Shown in pieces: positions 42,601 to 50,604 of a stretch of DNA of 64,000 bases. The stretch spans positions 248,001 to 312,000 of the forward strand of contig NZ_JBITMQ010000002.1 of NCBI RefSeq assembly GCF_044466355.1, in the 5' to 3' direction. The notes under the pieces are model-generated. The model ran no database searches and was not told where the DNA came from. It saw nothing but the letters and a program-made list of their open reading frames with translations. The first letter of the stretch is position 1. The number at the start of each line of letters is the position of its first letter. The translations under genes and the position numbers were made by a program. The DNA is from Actinophytocola sp044466355. GTDB taxonomy: Bacteria; Actinomycetota; Actinomycetes; Mycobacteriales; Pseudonocardiaceae.

Positions 42601-45368
42601 CGGGCCGCCTCCGCCGCCACCGCACTGCCGACACCGGTCGGGGTGCCCGGTTCGATCGCCGCCTGCACGGCCACCTCCTCGATCGCCAGGGCCAACGCGG
42701 TCATCTCCGCGCGGCTGAAGTACCGCCGGTCCGCCGACAGCACCAGTTCGACCGCGCCGGGCGGGTCGTCGATGCTGAGGTACAGCTTCGCCTTGGGGAT
42801 GCTCGCGTCCTGTTTCCACGAGAACTCGCTGCCCGCGAGCGCGGCACGGATCTCGTCGTCGCCCGGGGCTGGCACGCCGGCGTGCACGCGGTCCCCCTGC
42901 CGCCGGTCGTTGAACGAGCAGGACAGGTCCAGTTCCTCGCCACGTTCGCGCTCGATCCGCCGGATGCGTTCCTCCTGCTCGTACGCGTCGTAGTAGGCGT
43001 TCATGAAGGCGCTGAGCGACCTGGACGCGACGAGCCGGACGGTGTCGCCGACCGTGCGGTCCGCGACGTCGGCCACGAACGGGGTGACCTTGAGCAGTGA
43101 GCTGACCGAGTCGGCCAGTCCCGGCCGGAACCGGTTGCTCACCAACAGGATCGTCGCGAGCGGGTTGACGCCGGTGACGCGGCCGACGCCGACGAGGAAC
43201 GCGGTGAGCAACGCCGGTGAGTCGTCGCACCGTTCGCGTGCGGCGACCGCGTGCAGCGCCATGGCGATGGCTCGCGACCGGTAACGGACCACCTCGAACC
43301 GCGGTTCGCCGTCGTGGCGCGGTGGCCCGAACAGGCGCGCGGGCGCGGTGCGCAGGACGCGTTCCAGGTACCGCAGCGACCGGTCGTTCTGCCTGCGGCC
43401 CGCCGGGGACGCCTCCCTGGCGGCCTGCGCGAGCGGCGGCAGGGCGGTGACGGGGCCCGCGGGGGCACCGGTCAGCGGGTCTCGTGCGCCGATGTCGGCG
43501 ACGAGCGCGCTCAACCCGAACGCGTCAATGGCGGTGTGCAGGATGACGGTGACCACGTGCGTGACGGCGCCGCCCGCGACGACCGCCGCCATCCGCACCG
43601 GCCACTCGGTCTCGTACGCGAACGGAACGGTCTGCCACCGCTCCGAGAGCGCCTCGGCCACCGCCACCGGGCCGTCCTCCCCGGCGGCCACCACCCGCAA
43701 CGGGATCTCGCCGCGCGCCGCGACCCGCTGCCGGGGTGGCCGGCCCTCACCGCGGAGGAGCAGCGTGGTGCGCAGCGCCTGGTGCCGCGACACGATGAAG
43801 CCGAGCATGTCGGCGACCGCCGCGACGGTCGTGCCGGGGGCGGCGTCGGCGACATACGCGACGGTCTTCGAACTGCCGGACTCCACGATGGACTGCCACA
43901 GACCGAGCTGCCCGAACGCCAGTTCGCCCTCGCCGGAGCCCTCGCCCGCGAACGGCACCAGCAGCCGCTCGACCGCGGCACGTCCCTGGTCGAGCGCCGC
44001 CTGCACGGCAGCTTCCTCGATGGCCTGCGCGAGCGCCGTCATGTCCGCGCGGGAGAGGTACCGCGCGTCCGCGGACAGCGTCAGCTCGACCGCACCGGAC
44101 TGGTCGTCGATGTCCAGGTACAGCTTCGTCCTCGGGACCGACACCTCGTTCGGCCAGGTCAGCTCGCTGTCCGCGAGCGCGGCACGGATGTCGTCCGCCG
44201 AGGGCGGCTCGGCGCCCGCGTGGACGCGGTCCCGCTGGCGGTGGTCGTTGTAGTAGCAGGCCAGGTCGAACACCACGCCGCGCTCGCGCTGCACCCGCTC
44301 GACCACCTCGTCCTGGTCGTCGGGGTCGTAGTACGCGTTGAGGTACGCGCTCATCGACCGGGCGGCGGACCGCCGCACCACCTCGCCGACGGTGAGGTCC
44401 GCGACGTCGAGCACGAACGGGACGACCTTGATCAGCGCGCTCACCGACTCGGCGTAGCCGGGCCGGAACCGGTTGCTCACCGTCATGATCGTCACCGGTG
44501 ACGTCGCGCCGGTGACGCGTGCGACGCCCACGAGGAACGCGGCGAGCAGCGCGGGCGAGTCGTCCATGCGTTCCCGTGCGGCGACGGCGCGCGCGGCCAG
44601 GCTCATGGCGGGCGACCGGTAGCGCAGGATGTCGAACCGCGGCTCACCGTCGTGGCGCGGCGGACCGAACAGGTGTGCGGGGGCGGTGCGCAGCACCCGC
44701 TCCAGGTAGTCGAGCGACCGCTGGTTCTGCCGTCTGCCCGCGGGTGTCGCCTCCCTGGCGGCCTGCGCGAGGGGCGCGAGCGCGGTGACGGGCCCGGCGG
44801 GCGCGCCCGTCACGGGGTCGCGCGCACCGATGTCGGCGGCCAGGACGCTGAATCCGAACGCGTCGATCGACGTGTGCAGGATGACGGTCACCAGGTGGGT
44901 CACCGCAGCGCCGTCCATGTCGCCGTCCATGTCGCCGTCCGCGACGACCGCGGCCATCCGCACCGGCCACTCGGTCTCGTAGTCGAACAGCTCGGTCTGC
45001 CAGTGCGCCGAGAGCGCCTCGGCGACCTCGGCCGGGTCGTGCTCGCCGGGGGACACGACCAGCAGCGGGAGGTCGCCACTCGTGGCGACCCGCTGCCGTG
45101 GCCGCCTGCCGTCCCCGCGCAGCACGAACGTGGTGCGCAGCGCCTGGTGCCTGCCGACCATGAAGCCGAGCATGTCGGCGACCTCGTCGACGGTCGTGCC
45201 GGGTGCGGGACGCGCCACGTGGGCGACCGTCCGTGACACGCCCGTCGCCAGCGCCTGCCACAGACCGATCTGCCCGAACGCCAGCTCGCCCTCGCCCGAC
45301 CCCTCGCCCGCGAACGGCACGAGCCGCCGCTCGACGAGCGTGCCGAGGGGCAGGTCGTCACGCCGCAT
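42597..45368 (-). CDS. Tandem condensation-like acyltransferase (two C-type domains)
   Basis: A 923-residue protein made of two homologous domains (about 1-460 and 465-923), each a stand-alone NRPS-condensation/acyltransferase-like fold. The usual HHxxxDG is LHTSIDAFG in domain 1 (His165, Asp169) and LHTAIDAFG in domain 2 (His611, Asp615): the catalytic second His and the Asp remain, while the first His is Leu and the Gly is Ala. Shared blocks are the FGQxGLWQ start, SRHQALRTT-like helix, VSNRFRPG and YND(H/R)RQ. No adenylation, PCP or TE domain is attached. It presumably joins carrier- or CoA-bound acyl groups to an amine or alcohol. It overlaps its exporter by 11 nt. Confidence 0.78.
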   Translation of the reverse strand: MRRDDLPLGTLVERRLVPFAGEGSGEGELAFGQIGLWQALATGVSRTVAHVARPAPGTTVDEVADMLGFMVGRHQALRTTFVLRGDGRRPRQRVATSGDLPLLVVSPGEHDPAEVAEALSAHWQTELFDYETEWPVRMAAVVADGDMDGDMDGAAVTHLVTVILHTSIDAFGFSVLAADIGARDPVTGAPAGPVTALAPLAQAAREATPAGRRQNQRSLDYLERVLRTAPAHLFGPPRHDGEPRFDILRYRSPAMSLAARAVAARERMDDSPALLAAFLVGVARVTGATSPVTIMTVSNRFRPGYAESVSALIKVVPFVLDVADLTVGEVVRRSAARSMSAYLNAYYDPDDQDEVVERVQRERGVVFDLACYYNDHRQRDRVHAGAEPPSADDIRAALADSELTWPNEVSVPRTKLYLDIDDQSGAVELTLSADARYLSRADMTALAQAIEEAAVQAALDQGRAAVERLLVPFAGEGSGEGELAFGQLGLWQSIVESGSSKTVAYVADAAPGTTVAAVADMLGFIVSRHQALRTTLLLRGEGRPPRQRVAARGEIPLRVVAAGEDGPVAVAEALSERWQTVPFAYETEWPVRMAAVVAGGAVTHVVTVILHTAIDAFGLSALVADIGARDPLTGAPAGPVTALPPLAQAAREASPAGRRQNDRSLRYLERVLRTAPARLFGPPRHDGEPRFEVVRYRSRAIAMALHAVAARERCDDSPALLTAFLVGVGRVTGVNPLATILLVSNRFRPGLADSVSSLLKVTPFVADVADRTVGDTVRLVASRSLSAFMNAYYDAYEQEERIRRIERERGEELDLSCSFNDRRQGDRVHAGVPAPGDDEIRAALAGSEFSWKQDASIPKAKLYLSIDDPPGAVELVLSADRRYFSRAEMTALALAIEEVAVQAAIEPGTPTGVGSAVAAEAAR
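44911..44940 (-). repeat. In-frame 12-bp tandem repeat in the tandem condensation-like gene
   Basis: About 2.5 copies of a 12-bp unit (CCGTCCATGTCG on the plus strand) encode a repeated Met-Asp-Gly-Asp in domain 1, just before its HxxxD motif. Domain 2 and the single paralogue lack it, so it is a recent slippage expansion. Confidence 0.8.
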
Positions 45369-46596
45369 GGGACGTCACCTCCTTGTCGGTCCCGTCCAGT
45401 TGCCGTGCGGCGGCGGCGACCGCGGGCCCGATGAACAGCCCGACCGCGGCGAATACGGCGGCCAGTACCAGCCAGCCGGTCACGCCCTGTTCCACGACCC
45501 CGGCGGTGATGAGTACGGGGCCGACCATGAGCGCGGCGGCCGAGCCGAGCCAGAACACCGACAGGTACTCGCCCTGCCGTTCCCGGGGCGCCAGCGCGTA
45601 GGAGACCGACAGCCTGCCCGCGAAGTGCCACAGCTCGCCGAACGTCAGCAGCACGGTCGCGACGACGACGGCGACCACCGCGCCGGCCGGGGCCAGCGGT
45701 GCCGACAGCGCGAGGACGACCATGCAGGCCGCGAACGCCATGGCCGACCACCGCAGCGCGCGGACCCCGCCCTCGCGGGTGTCGGTGCCCTTGCTCAGCC
45801 GCACCTGCAGGAGCACGACGAGCACCGTGTTCAGCACCATCAGCGGCGCGACGACGGCGGGTGGCGCGTCGGTGCGCGTGGTCACCCACAGCGGGATGCC
45901 GAGCGTCAGGACGGTCGTGTTCAGCACCAGCACCGCGTTGAGGCCGGTGACGACCAGGTACCTGCCCTGCCGCAGCGACCGCGGCCAGCCGCGCGCCGTC
46001 CGCCGGTCCGGCGGGTCGTCGGCCAGCAGCGGCACCCTGGCCAGCAGGAACCCGGCGAGCAGAAACGTGGCCCCGTTGCCGAGCACGATCACAAGGAACG
46101 CGGGCCGGGTGCCGACCACGAGGATCACCGTGGTGAGCAGTCCGCCTACGGAGAAGCCGATGTTGTAGACCACACGCATCACCGACATCACCCGCATGCG
46201 CAGGTCCTTGCCGATGTGCCGGTCCACGTACATCTGGCTGACCGGGTCGATGGCCCTGGTCGGGATGCCCACGAAACAGGCCACGACCAGGAACGACACG
46301 AAGTCGCCGACGAACGCGAACGCGACGAACCCGATCCCGCGCCAGTAGTGCAGCAGGATCGAGGCGGCGCGGGGGCCGATGCGGTCGGCCAGCATGCCGA
46401 GCGGGGTCAGCGTCACGAGCCCGCACGCGTTCGCGATGGTGAGGCCGAGCCCGACCTCGGTGGCCGACAGCCCGGCGCTGAGCGTGAAGTAGACGGCGAA
46501 ACCCGCGATGTAGAGCCCGGTGCCGATCGCGTCGACCAGCCCGACGAACACCAGCAGCCTGCTCTCCCTCGGCACGTCGAGACCGGGAAGGCGCAT
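45358..46596 (-). CDS. MFS exporter 1 of the duplicated exporter/condensation cassette
   Basis: A 412-residue 12-helix major facilitator protein, beginning LLVFVGLVDAIGTGLYIAGF, with the loop TPLGMLADRIGPR and a central MYVDRHIGK. It is clearly homologous along its whole length to the MFS at 48398-49639 (shared VGIPxRAxDPVxQMYVDRHIGK and REGGVRALR). Each is followed by a condensation-like gene with the same 11-nt overlap. It is probably an exporter of the product or an immunity pump. ATG at 46596 with AAGGGGG upstream. Its leader region is lost in a sequencing gap. Confidence 0.85.
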   Translation of the reverse strand: MRLPGLDVPRESRLLVFVGLVDAIGTGLYIAGFAVYFTLSAGLSATEVGLGLTIANACGLVTLTPLGMLADRIGPRAASILLHYWRGIGFVAFAFVGDFVSFLVVACFVGIPTRAIDPVSQMYVDRHIGKDLRMRVMSVMRVVYNIGFSVGGLLTTVILVVGTRPAFLVIVLGNGATFLLAGFLLARVPLLADDPPDRRTARGWPRSLRQGRYLVVTGLNAVLVLNTTVLTLGIPLWVTTRTDAPPAVVAPLMVLNTVLVVLLQVRLSKGTDTREGGVRALRWSAMAFAACMVVLALSAPLAPAGAVVAVVVATVLLTFGELWHFAGRLSVSYALAPRERQGEYLSVFWLGSAAALMVGPVLITAGVVEQGVTGWLVLAAVFAAVGLFIGPAVAAAARQLDGTDKEVTSHAA

Positions 46597-46912
46597 CGGG
46601 CGAACCCCCTTCGGCGACGCCGGACGACCCGGCGCAGGATGTGGAGGTGTGGGGGGGGGGGGGGGGGGGGCGCCCCCCCCCCCCCCGGGGCCCCGCCCCC
46701 CCGCCCCGCGGGGGGAGCCCATAGCGTCGGGGCAGACGGCGCTGGCACAACTATAGCAACCAGAAAAAAAAACCNNNNNNNNNNGGGCCCCCCCGGGGCG
46801 GGCCCGCCCCCCCCCCCCCGCGCGGCCCCCCCCCCCCCCCGGGCCGGGGGGGGGGGGGGGGGGGGGGGCGCCCCCCCCCCCCCCCCCCACCTCTCGTGCA
46901 CTAGACCGGCCG
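46597..46912. other. Leader region of exporter 1, broken by a homopolymer/N assembly gap
   Basis: Bases 46650-46889 consist of runs of 14-20 or more G or C, ten N (46775-46784) and an unrelated-looking fragment with A9. This is the signature of failed reads and scaffolding, not real sequence. The flanks (46597-46649 and 46890-46912) look genuine. The position corresponds to the four-hairpin leader before exporter 2, so a strong GC hairpin is the likely cause. The true length and content are unknown. Confidence 0.85.
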
Positions 46913-46969
46913 TCAGGCCGGCTTCTCCAAGATCGGCTTCTCCTCGATCGGCTTCTCCAAGATCGACAT
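46913..46969 (-). CDS. Short peptide with three EKP repeats (leader peptide or precursor)
   Basis: An 18-residue open frame, MSILEKPIEEKPILEKPA, with a strong GGGAGGTG ribosome site. It lies 47 nt after the single condensation-like gene and before exporter 1. The five-residue unit (I/P)-x-E-K-P recurs three times. An in-frame ATG at 47008 would extend it to 31 residues, but the internal site favours 46969. It may be a leader peptide whose translation controls the exporter, or a small precursor/carrier peptide. No homologue is recognised, and the downstream sequence is lost in the gap, so coding is not proven. Confidence 0.5.
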   Translation of the reverse strand: MSILEKPIEEKPILEKPA

Positions 46970-47016
46970 CTGATAACCACCTCCCTTCCCGCTATTCGTG
47001 CTGTCCATTTGGACAC

Positions 47017-48408
47017 TCAATGGGCCGCGCCGGTGGCCACGCGGCGCGTGACCCCGGTCGGCGCGTCCGGTTCGAGCGCGGCCCGCACGGCCGCCGCCTC
47101 GATGTCGCGCATGATCGTCGCCATGTCGGTCCGGTCGAAGTACCGCCGGTCGACCGACATCACGAACTCGATGGCGCCCGGCGGGTCGTCGACGTTGAAG
47201 TAGATCTTCCGGCGCGGCATGCTGATCTCCGGCTCCCACGACAGGTGGCTGTGCGCGAGCGCCGCGCGGATCTCCTCGTCCGACGGGATCGCCTCGCCGA
47301 CGTGGCCGCGTTCCTGCTGCCGTCGGTCGTTGTAGAAGCACGACAGGTCCAACTCCTCGCCGCGCTCCCGCTCGACCCGCTCGATCACCTCGTCCTGCTC
47401 GTACGGGTTGTAGTAGGCGTTCTTGTAGGCGTTGATCGCGCTCGCCGCGGCCCGCGACACCGCGTCGCCCATGGTCGTGTCGGCGACGTCGATCATGTAC
47501 GGACTCAGCTGGATCAGCGCGCTCACCGAGTCGGCGAGGCCCGGCCGGAACCTGTTGCCCACCATGAGCATCGCCATCACCGGGTTCACGCCGGTGAACC
47601 GGGCGAGGCCGACGGCGAAGCTCGCGAGCAGCACCGGCGAGTCGTCGATCTTCTCGCGTGCGGCGACCGCCCTGATCGCGAGCAGCGTGGCGGGTGACCG
47701 GTAGTGGACCATGTCGATCCACCGCTCACCGCCGAAACGCGGCTCGCCGAACCGGCTCGCGTCGATCGTGCGCAGCACCCGCTCCAGGTACTTCAACGAA
47801 GCCGCGTTCTGCCGCTGCCCGGCGGGGCTCGCCTGCCGCGCCGCCTGTTCCAGCGGCTGCAACGCGGTGACCGGGCCGGTCCCGCCCGCCTTCGTGTCCG
47901 CGGCGAGCGCGCTGTGCCCGTACGCGTCGATGGACGTGTGCAGGATGACCGTGACCACGTGGGTGAGCACGCCTTCCTTGCGGATCGCGGCGACCCGGAT
48001 CGGCCACTCGGTTCCGTAGTCGAACCGCTCGTGCTGCCAGCGTTCCGACACCGCCTCGGCCACCAGCGCGGGGTCGTCGGCGCCCGCGTCGACCACCGCC
48101 AGCGTGACCTCGCCCGAGGTGTGGCAGCGCTGCCGTGGTGGCGCGTCCTCGCGCAGCACCAGCGTGGTGCGCAGCGCCTGGTGGCGGGACACCATGGACC
48201 GCAGCGTCGCGGCCAGGTCGTCGAGCGTCGTGCCCGGCTCCGCCTCGGCGACGTGGAACACGGTCTTCGACATCCCGGAGGCCTCGATCGACTGCCACAG
48301 CCCGATCTGCCCCCACGTGAGATCGGCCTCCCCCTCGCCGTCGCCCTCGAACGTCACGGCGACCCGGTCGACGACCTCGCCCTGGGGAAGCCTGTCCTCA
48401 TCCGGCAT
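47017..48408 (-). CDS. Single condensation-like acyltransferase
   Basis: A 463-residue stand-alone condensation-type protein, homologous to each half of the tandem protein at 42597-45368. The active-site motif is LHTSIDAYG (His157, Asp161). It shares the start LTWGQIGLWQS, SRHQALRTT, GNRFRPG, the FYNDRRQ block and a C-terminal ALEPDAPTGV tail. The ATG at 48408 is chosen because GAGG lies upstream and because it reproduces the 11-nt exporter overlap seen in the other cassette; an ATG at 48420 is possible. Presumed role is ester or amide formation on a carrier-bound acyl group. Confidence 0.78.
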   Translation of the reverse strand: MPDEDRLPQGEVVDRVAVTFEGDGEGEADLTWGQIGLWQSIEASGMSKTVFHVAEAEPGTTLDDLAATLRSMVSRHQALRTTLVLREDAPPRQRCHTSGEVTLAVVDAGADDPALVAEAVSERWQHERFDYGTEWPIRVAAIRKEGVLTHVVTVILHTSIDAYGHSALAADTKAGGTGPVTALQPLEQAARQASPAGQRQNAASLKYLERVLRTIDASRFGEPRFGGERWIDMVHYRSPATLLAIRAVAAREKIDDSPVLLASFAVGLARFTGVNPVMAMLMVGNRFRPGLADSVSALIQLSPYMIDVADTTMGDAVSRAAASAINAYKNAYYNPYEQDEVIERVERERGEELDLSCFYNDRRQQERGHVGEAIPSDEEIRAALAHSHLSWEPEISMPRRKIYFNVDDPPGAIEFVMSVDRRYFDRTDMATIMRDIEAAAVRAALEPDAPTGVTRRVATGAAH

Positions 48409-49639
48409 GGTGTGCCTCAACCTTCGGGTGTGCTTTCTCGATCTGGGCGGCCGCCGCCTCGACGGCGGGCCGGATGAAGAACCCGGCGACTCCGAACACC
48501 GCGGCCAGCCCCAGCCAGGCGAACATGCCGCGCTCGACGACCCCGATCGTCACGAGCGCGGGCCCGACCGTGTACATCGCGGCGGTGCCGAGTGAGAACA
48601 CCGCCAGGTACTCCCCCTGCCGGTCCCTCGGCGCGAGGTCGTAGGACACGCTGATGCCGCCCGCGACCTGGAACAGCTCGCCGAACGTCAGCAGCACCAT
48701 CCCGGCGGCGAGGAGCACGATGGTGAGCGCGGTCGGCGTCTCGCCGGAGAACGCGACCACCGCGGCGCACCCGGCGAGCGACAGCGACGCGAGGCGCAGG
48801 GCGCGGACACCACCCTCGCGGGTCTCCGTGCCCTTGCTGAACGGGACCTGCAACAGGATCACGAGGATGGTGTTGAGCACGATCAGCGGCCCGACGATCA
48901 GCGGCGGCGCCGACGTGTGCTCGGTGATCCACAGCGGGATGCCGATCGACAGCAGCGGGATGTGCAGCACGAACACCGCGTGCAGTGCCGCCACCCCGAG
49001 GAACCGGCCCTGCCGCAACGACGTCGGCCAGCCGCGCACGGTGCGCCGGGTCGGCGTGTAGTCCGCCATCAGCGGCACCTTGGCCAGCAGGATCCCGGCG
49101 AGCACGAACGTGAGCGCGTCGCCGAGCACGATCGCGAGGAACGCCGGACGCGTGCCGATCGCCATGATCACGGTGGCGAGCAGCGCGCCGAGCGTGAACC
49201 CGACGTTGGCCACCACCCGGAACGCGGCCATCACCCCGGTCCGCAGCTCCTTGCCGATGTGCCGGTCCACGTACATCTGGTTGACCGGATCGACCGCGCG
49301 TGCCGGTATGCCCACCACCACGGCGACGATCAGGAACGTGACGAAGTCGTGCACGAACGCGTACGCGAAGAACCCCGCGGCACGCCAGAAGTGCAGCAGC
49401 ACCGCGGCGGGCCGGGGCCCGATGCGGTCGGCGAGCATGCCGAGCGGGGTGAGCGCCACCAGCCCGCACAGGCCCGCGACGGTGAGGCCGATGCCGACCT
49501 CGGCGATGGAGAGCCCGGCGCCTGCCGTGTAGAACACCGCGGACCCGGCGATGAACAGACCGGTGCCGGTCGAGTCGATCAGCCCGACCACGACCAGCAA
49601 CCCGCTCCTGGCGGGCAGCCCGAGCCACGGGATGCGCAT
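48398..49639 (-). CDS. MFS exporter 2 of the duplicated cassette
   Basis: A 413-residue 12-helix transporter, full-length paralogue of the one at 45358-46596, with LLVVVGLIDSTGTGLFIAGS as the first helix, TPLGMLADRIGPR and the shared MYVDRHIGK motif. GAAGGAG lies 10 nt before the ATG at 49639. Its 5' leader contains four consecutive hairpins (49678-49770), so expression may be attenuated. It overlaps the condensation-like gene by 11 nt. A pair of related exporters each tied to a condensation-like enzyme suggests two related products or a product plus an immunity function. Confidence 0.85.
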   Translation of the reverse strand: MRIPWLGLPARSGLLVVVGLIDSTGTGLFIAGSAVFYTAGAGLSIAEVGIGLTVAGLCGLVALTPLGMLADRIGPRPAAVLLHFWRAAGFFAYAFVHDFVTFLIVAVVVGIPARAVDPVNQMYVDRHIGKELRTGVMAAFRVVANVGFTLGALLATVIMAIGTRPAFLAIVLGDALTFVLAGILLAKVPLMADYTPTRRTVRGWPTSLRQGRFLGVAALHAVFVLHIPLLSIGIPLWITEHTSAPPLIVGPLIVLNTILVILLQVPFSKGTETREGGVRALRLASLSLAGCAAVVAFSGETPTALTIVLLAAGMVLLTFGELFQVAGGISVSYDLAPRDRQGEYLAVFSLGTAAMYTVGPALVTIGVVERGMFAWLGLAAVFGVAGFFIRPAVEAAAAQIEKAHPKVEAHHAG

Positions 49640-49677
49640 GGAGTGACTGCTCCTTCACGTAGAATGGCCGCGAGAGC

Positions 49678-49770
49678 GTGCGGGGGCGGCGACACCCGCC
49701 CCCGCACCGGCCCTCTCGCGGGAGGGCCGCCACGTCTCTCGGCACGAGAGAACTAGCTGCTTTCAGCAGC
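49678..49770 (-). promoter_or_regulatory. Four back-to-back RNA hairpins in the exporter 2 leader
   Basis: Within 93 nt there are four perfect stems: 49756-49760/49766-49770 (5 bp), 49736-49741/49745-49750 (6 bp), 49708-49715/49722-49729 (8 bp) and 49678-49689/49696-49707 (12 bp). Read in the transcribed direction the stems grow stronger, ending 38 nt before the exporter start. They begin seven bases after the KAS-like stop codon. This looks like an attenuator/terminator array or an mRNA processing barrier. Confidence 0.75.
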
Positions 49771-49776
49771 GCTGTT

Positions 49777-50598
49777 TCAGTCCTTGACCGCCATGTCCGC
49801 TACACCTCCTCCCGTTCCAGGTGCTCCGGCCGCCGCCGCGAAGGCGGTCGGCCGGGGGCTTGTCTCGACCCCGGCCACGCACAGGTAGCCGAGCCCGGGG
49901 TCGTAGTCGGCGAACACCAGCAGGCCGCCGGGTTCGCGGTCATCGAGCCGTGCCCACAGCCCGGTGTAGGGCAGGCCGTCACTCGGACCGTCCACTCCGG
50001 ACCCGAGCACGAGCGTCACGTCGTCGCGCGCGCCGCTCAGCTCCGCGATGTCCACGGCCAGCGCCGCGTCCACCGCGTCCGCGGGCAGCGCGGCGTGCTG
50101 GCGCACGACCACCGGCGCCGGGCCCCGCTCCAGCAGCAGCGCCACCGCCGAGTGCCGTGTGGGCACGGACGCGTCGGCCACCAGCGGGTAGGGCACGGCG
50201 GTCTGTTCGGCCACCACCAGCACCGCGCGGTCGACGTCGTGGTCGGCGATCAGCCGCAGTGCGGTGAACGCCGCGACGACCCCCTGGTCGCACACCGCGA
50301 ACCCGCGCGGCCGGCCGGGACACCGCGCCGCCAGGTGCAGTGCCGTGTTGCGGCCAGGCTGCACGTCCGGCACGCCGTAGGCCAGCACGAGCAGGTCCAC
50401 CGGCTCACCGTCGGCCGTGAGCGCCGCGATCGCGGGTTCCGCCAGCTCGGCGTAGGCGTGCCCGGTGCCCAGCACGTCCTCGCGCACCGCCAGTCCCCTC
50501 GTCGCGGCGAGGTCGGTGAGGTACGCGGGCAGCGCCGGGTGCGCGGCGAGCACGGAGTGCGCGTCGTCGCTGTGGTGGGCGAGCGCCGTCAGGTACAT
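49777..50598 (-). CDS. Short thiolase-fold (ketosynthase-like) protein
   Basis: A 273-residue protein with the thiolase-superfamily look of KASIII N-terminal halves: VDLLVLAYGVPDVQPGRNTALHL, then Cys103 in FAVCDQGVVAAF at the nucleophile position, and VDRAVLVVAEQTAVP. It is too short for a full KAS (about 330) and the C-terminal His and Asn positions are not recognisable. It follows the KASIII-ACP gene by six bases and probably works with it as a heteromeric partner. The last codons carry a strong internal GGAGGAGG site followed by a five-codon frame (MAVKD). A specific function is not known. Confidence 0.65.
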   Translation of the reverse strand: MYLTALAHHSDDAHSVLAAHPALPAYLTDLAATRGLAVREDVLGTGHAYAELAEPAIAALTADGEPVDLLVLAYGVPDVQPGRNTALHLAARCPGRPRGFAVCDQGVVAAFTALRLIADHDVDRAVLVVAEQTAVPYPLVADASVPTRHSAVALLLERGPAPVVVRQHAALPADAVDAALAVDIAELSGARDDVTLVLGSGVDGPSDGLPYTGLWARLDDREPGGLLVFADYDPGLGYLCVAGVETSPRPTAFAAAAGAPGTGGGVADMAVKD

Positions 50599-50604
50599 CG
50601 CGGG

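Noticed and set aside
46650..46889. G/C homopolymer runs as a natural low-complexity repeat
   Set aside because: Runs of 14-20 or more G/C interleaved with N and unrelated fragments are typical of failed reads and scaffolding.
42597..48408. Condensation-like proteins as fragments of a broken NRPS
   Set aside because: All frames are intact, with shared specific motifs and conserved overlaps; there is no trace of A or PCP domains between them.
49777..49800. Five-codon frame MAVKD as a separate gene
   Set aside because: It is in frame with the end of the KAS-like gene, so it cannot be told from the C-terminus; kept only as part of the leader hypothesis.
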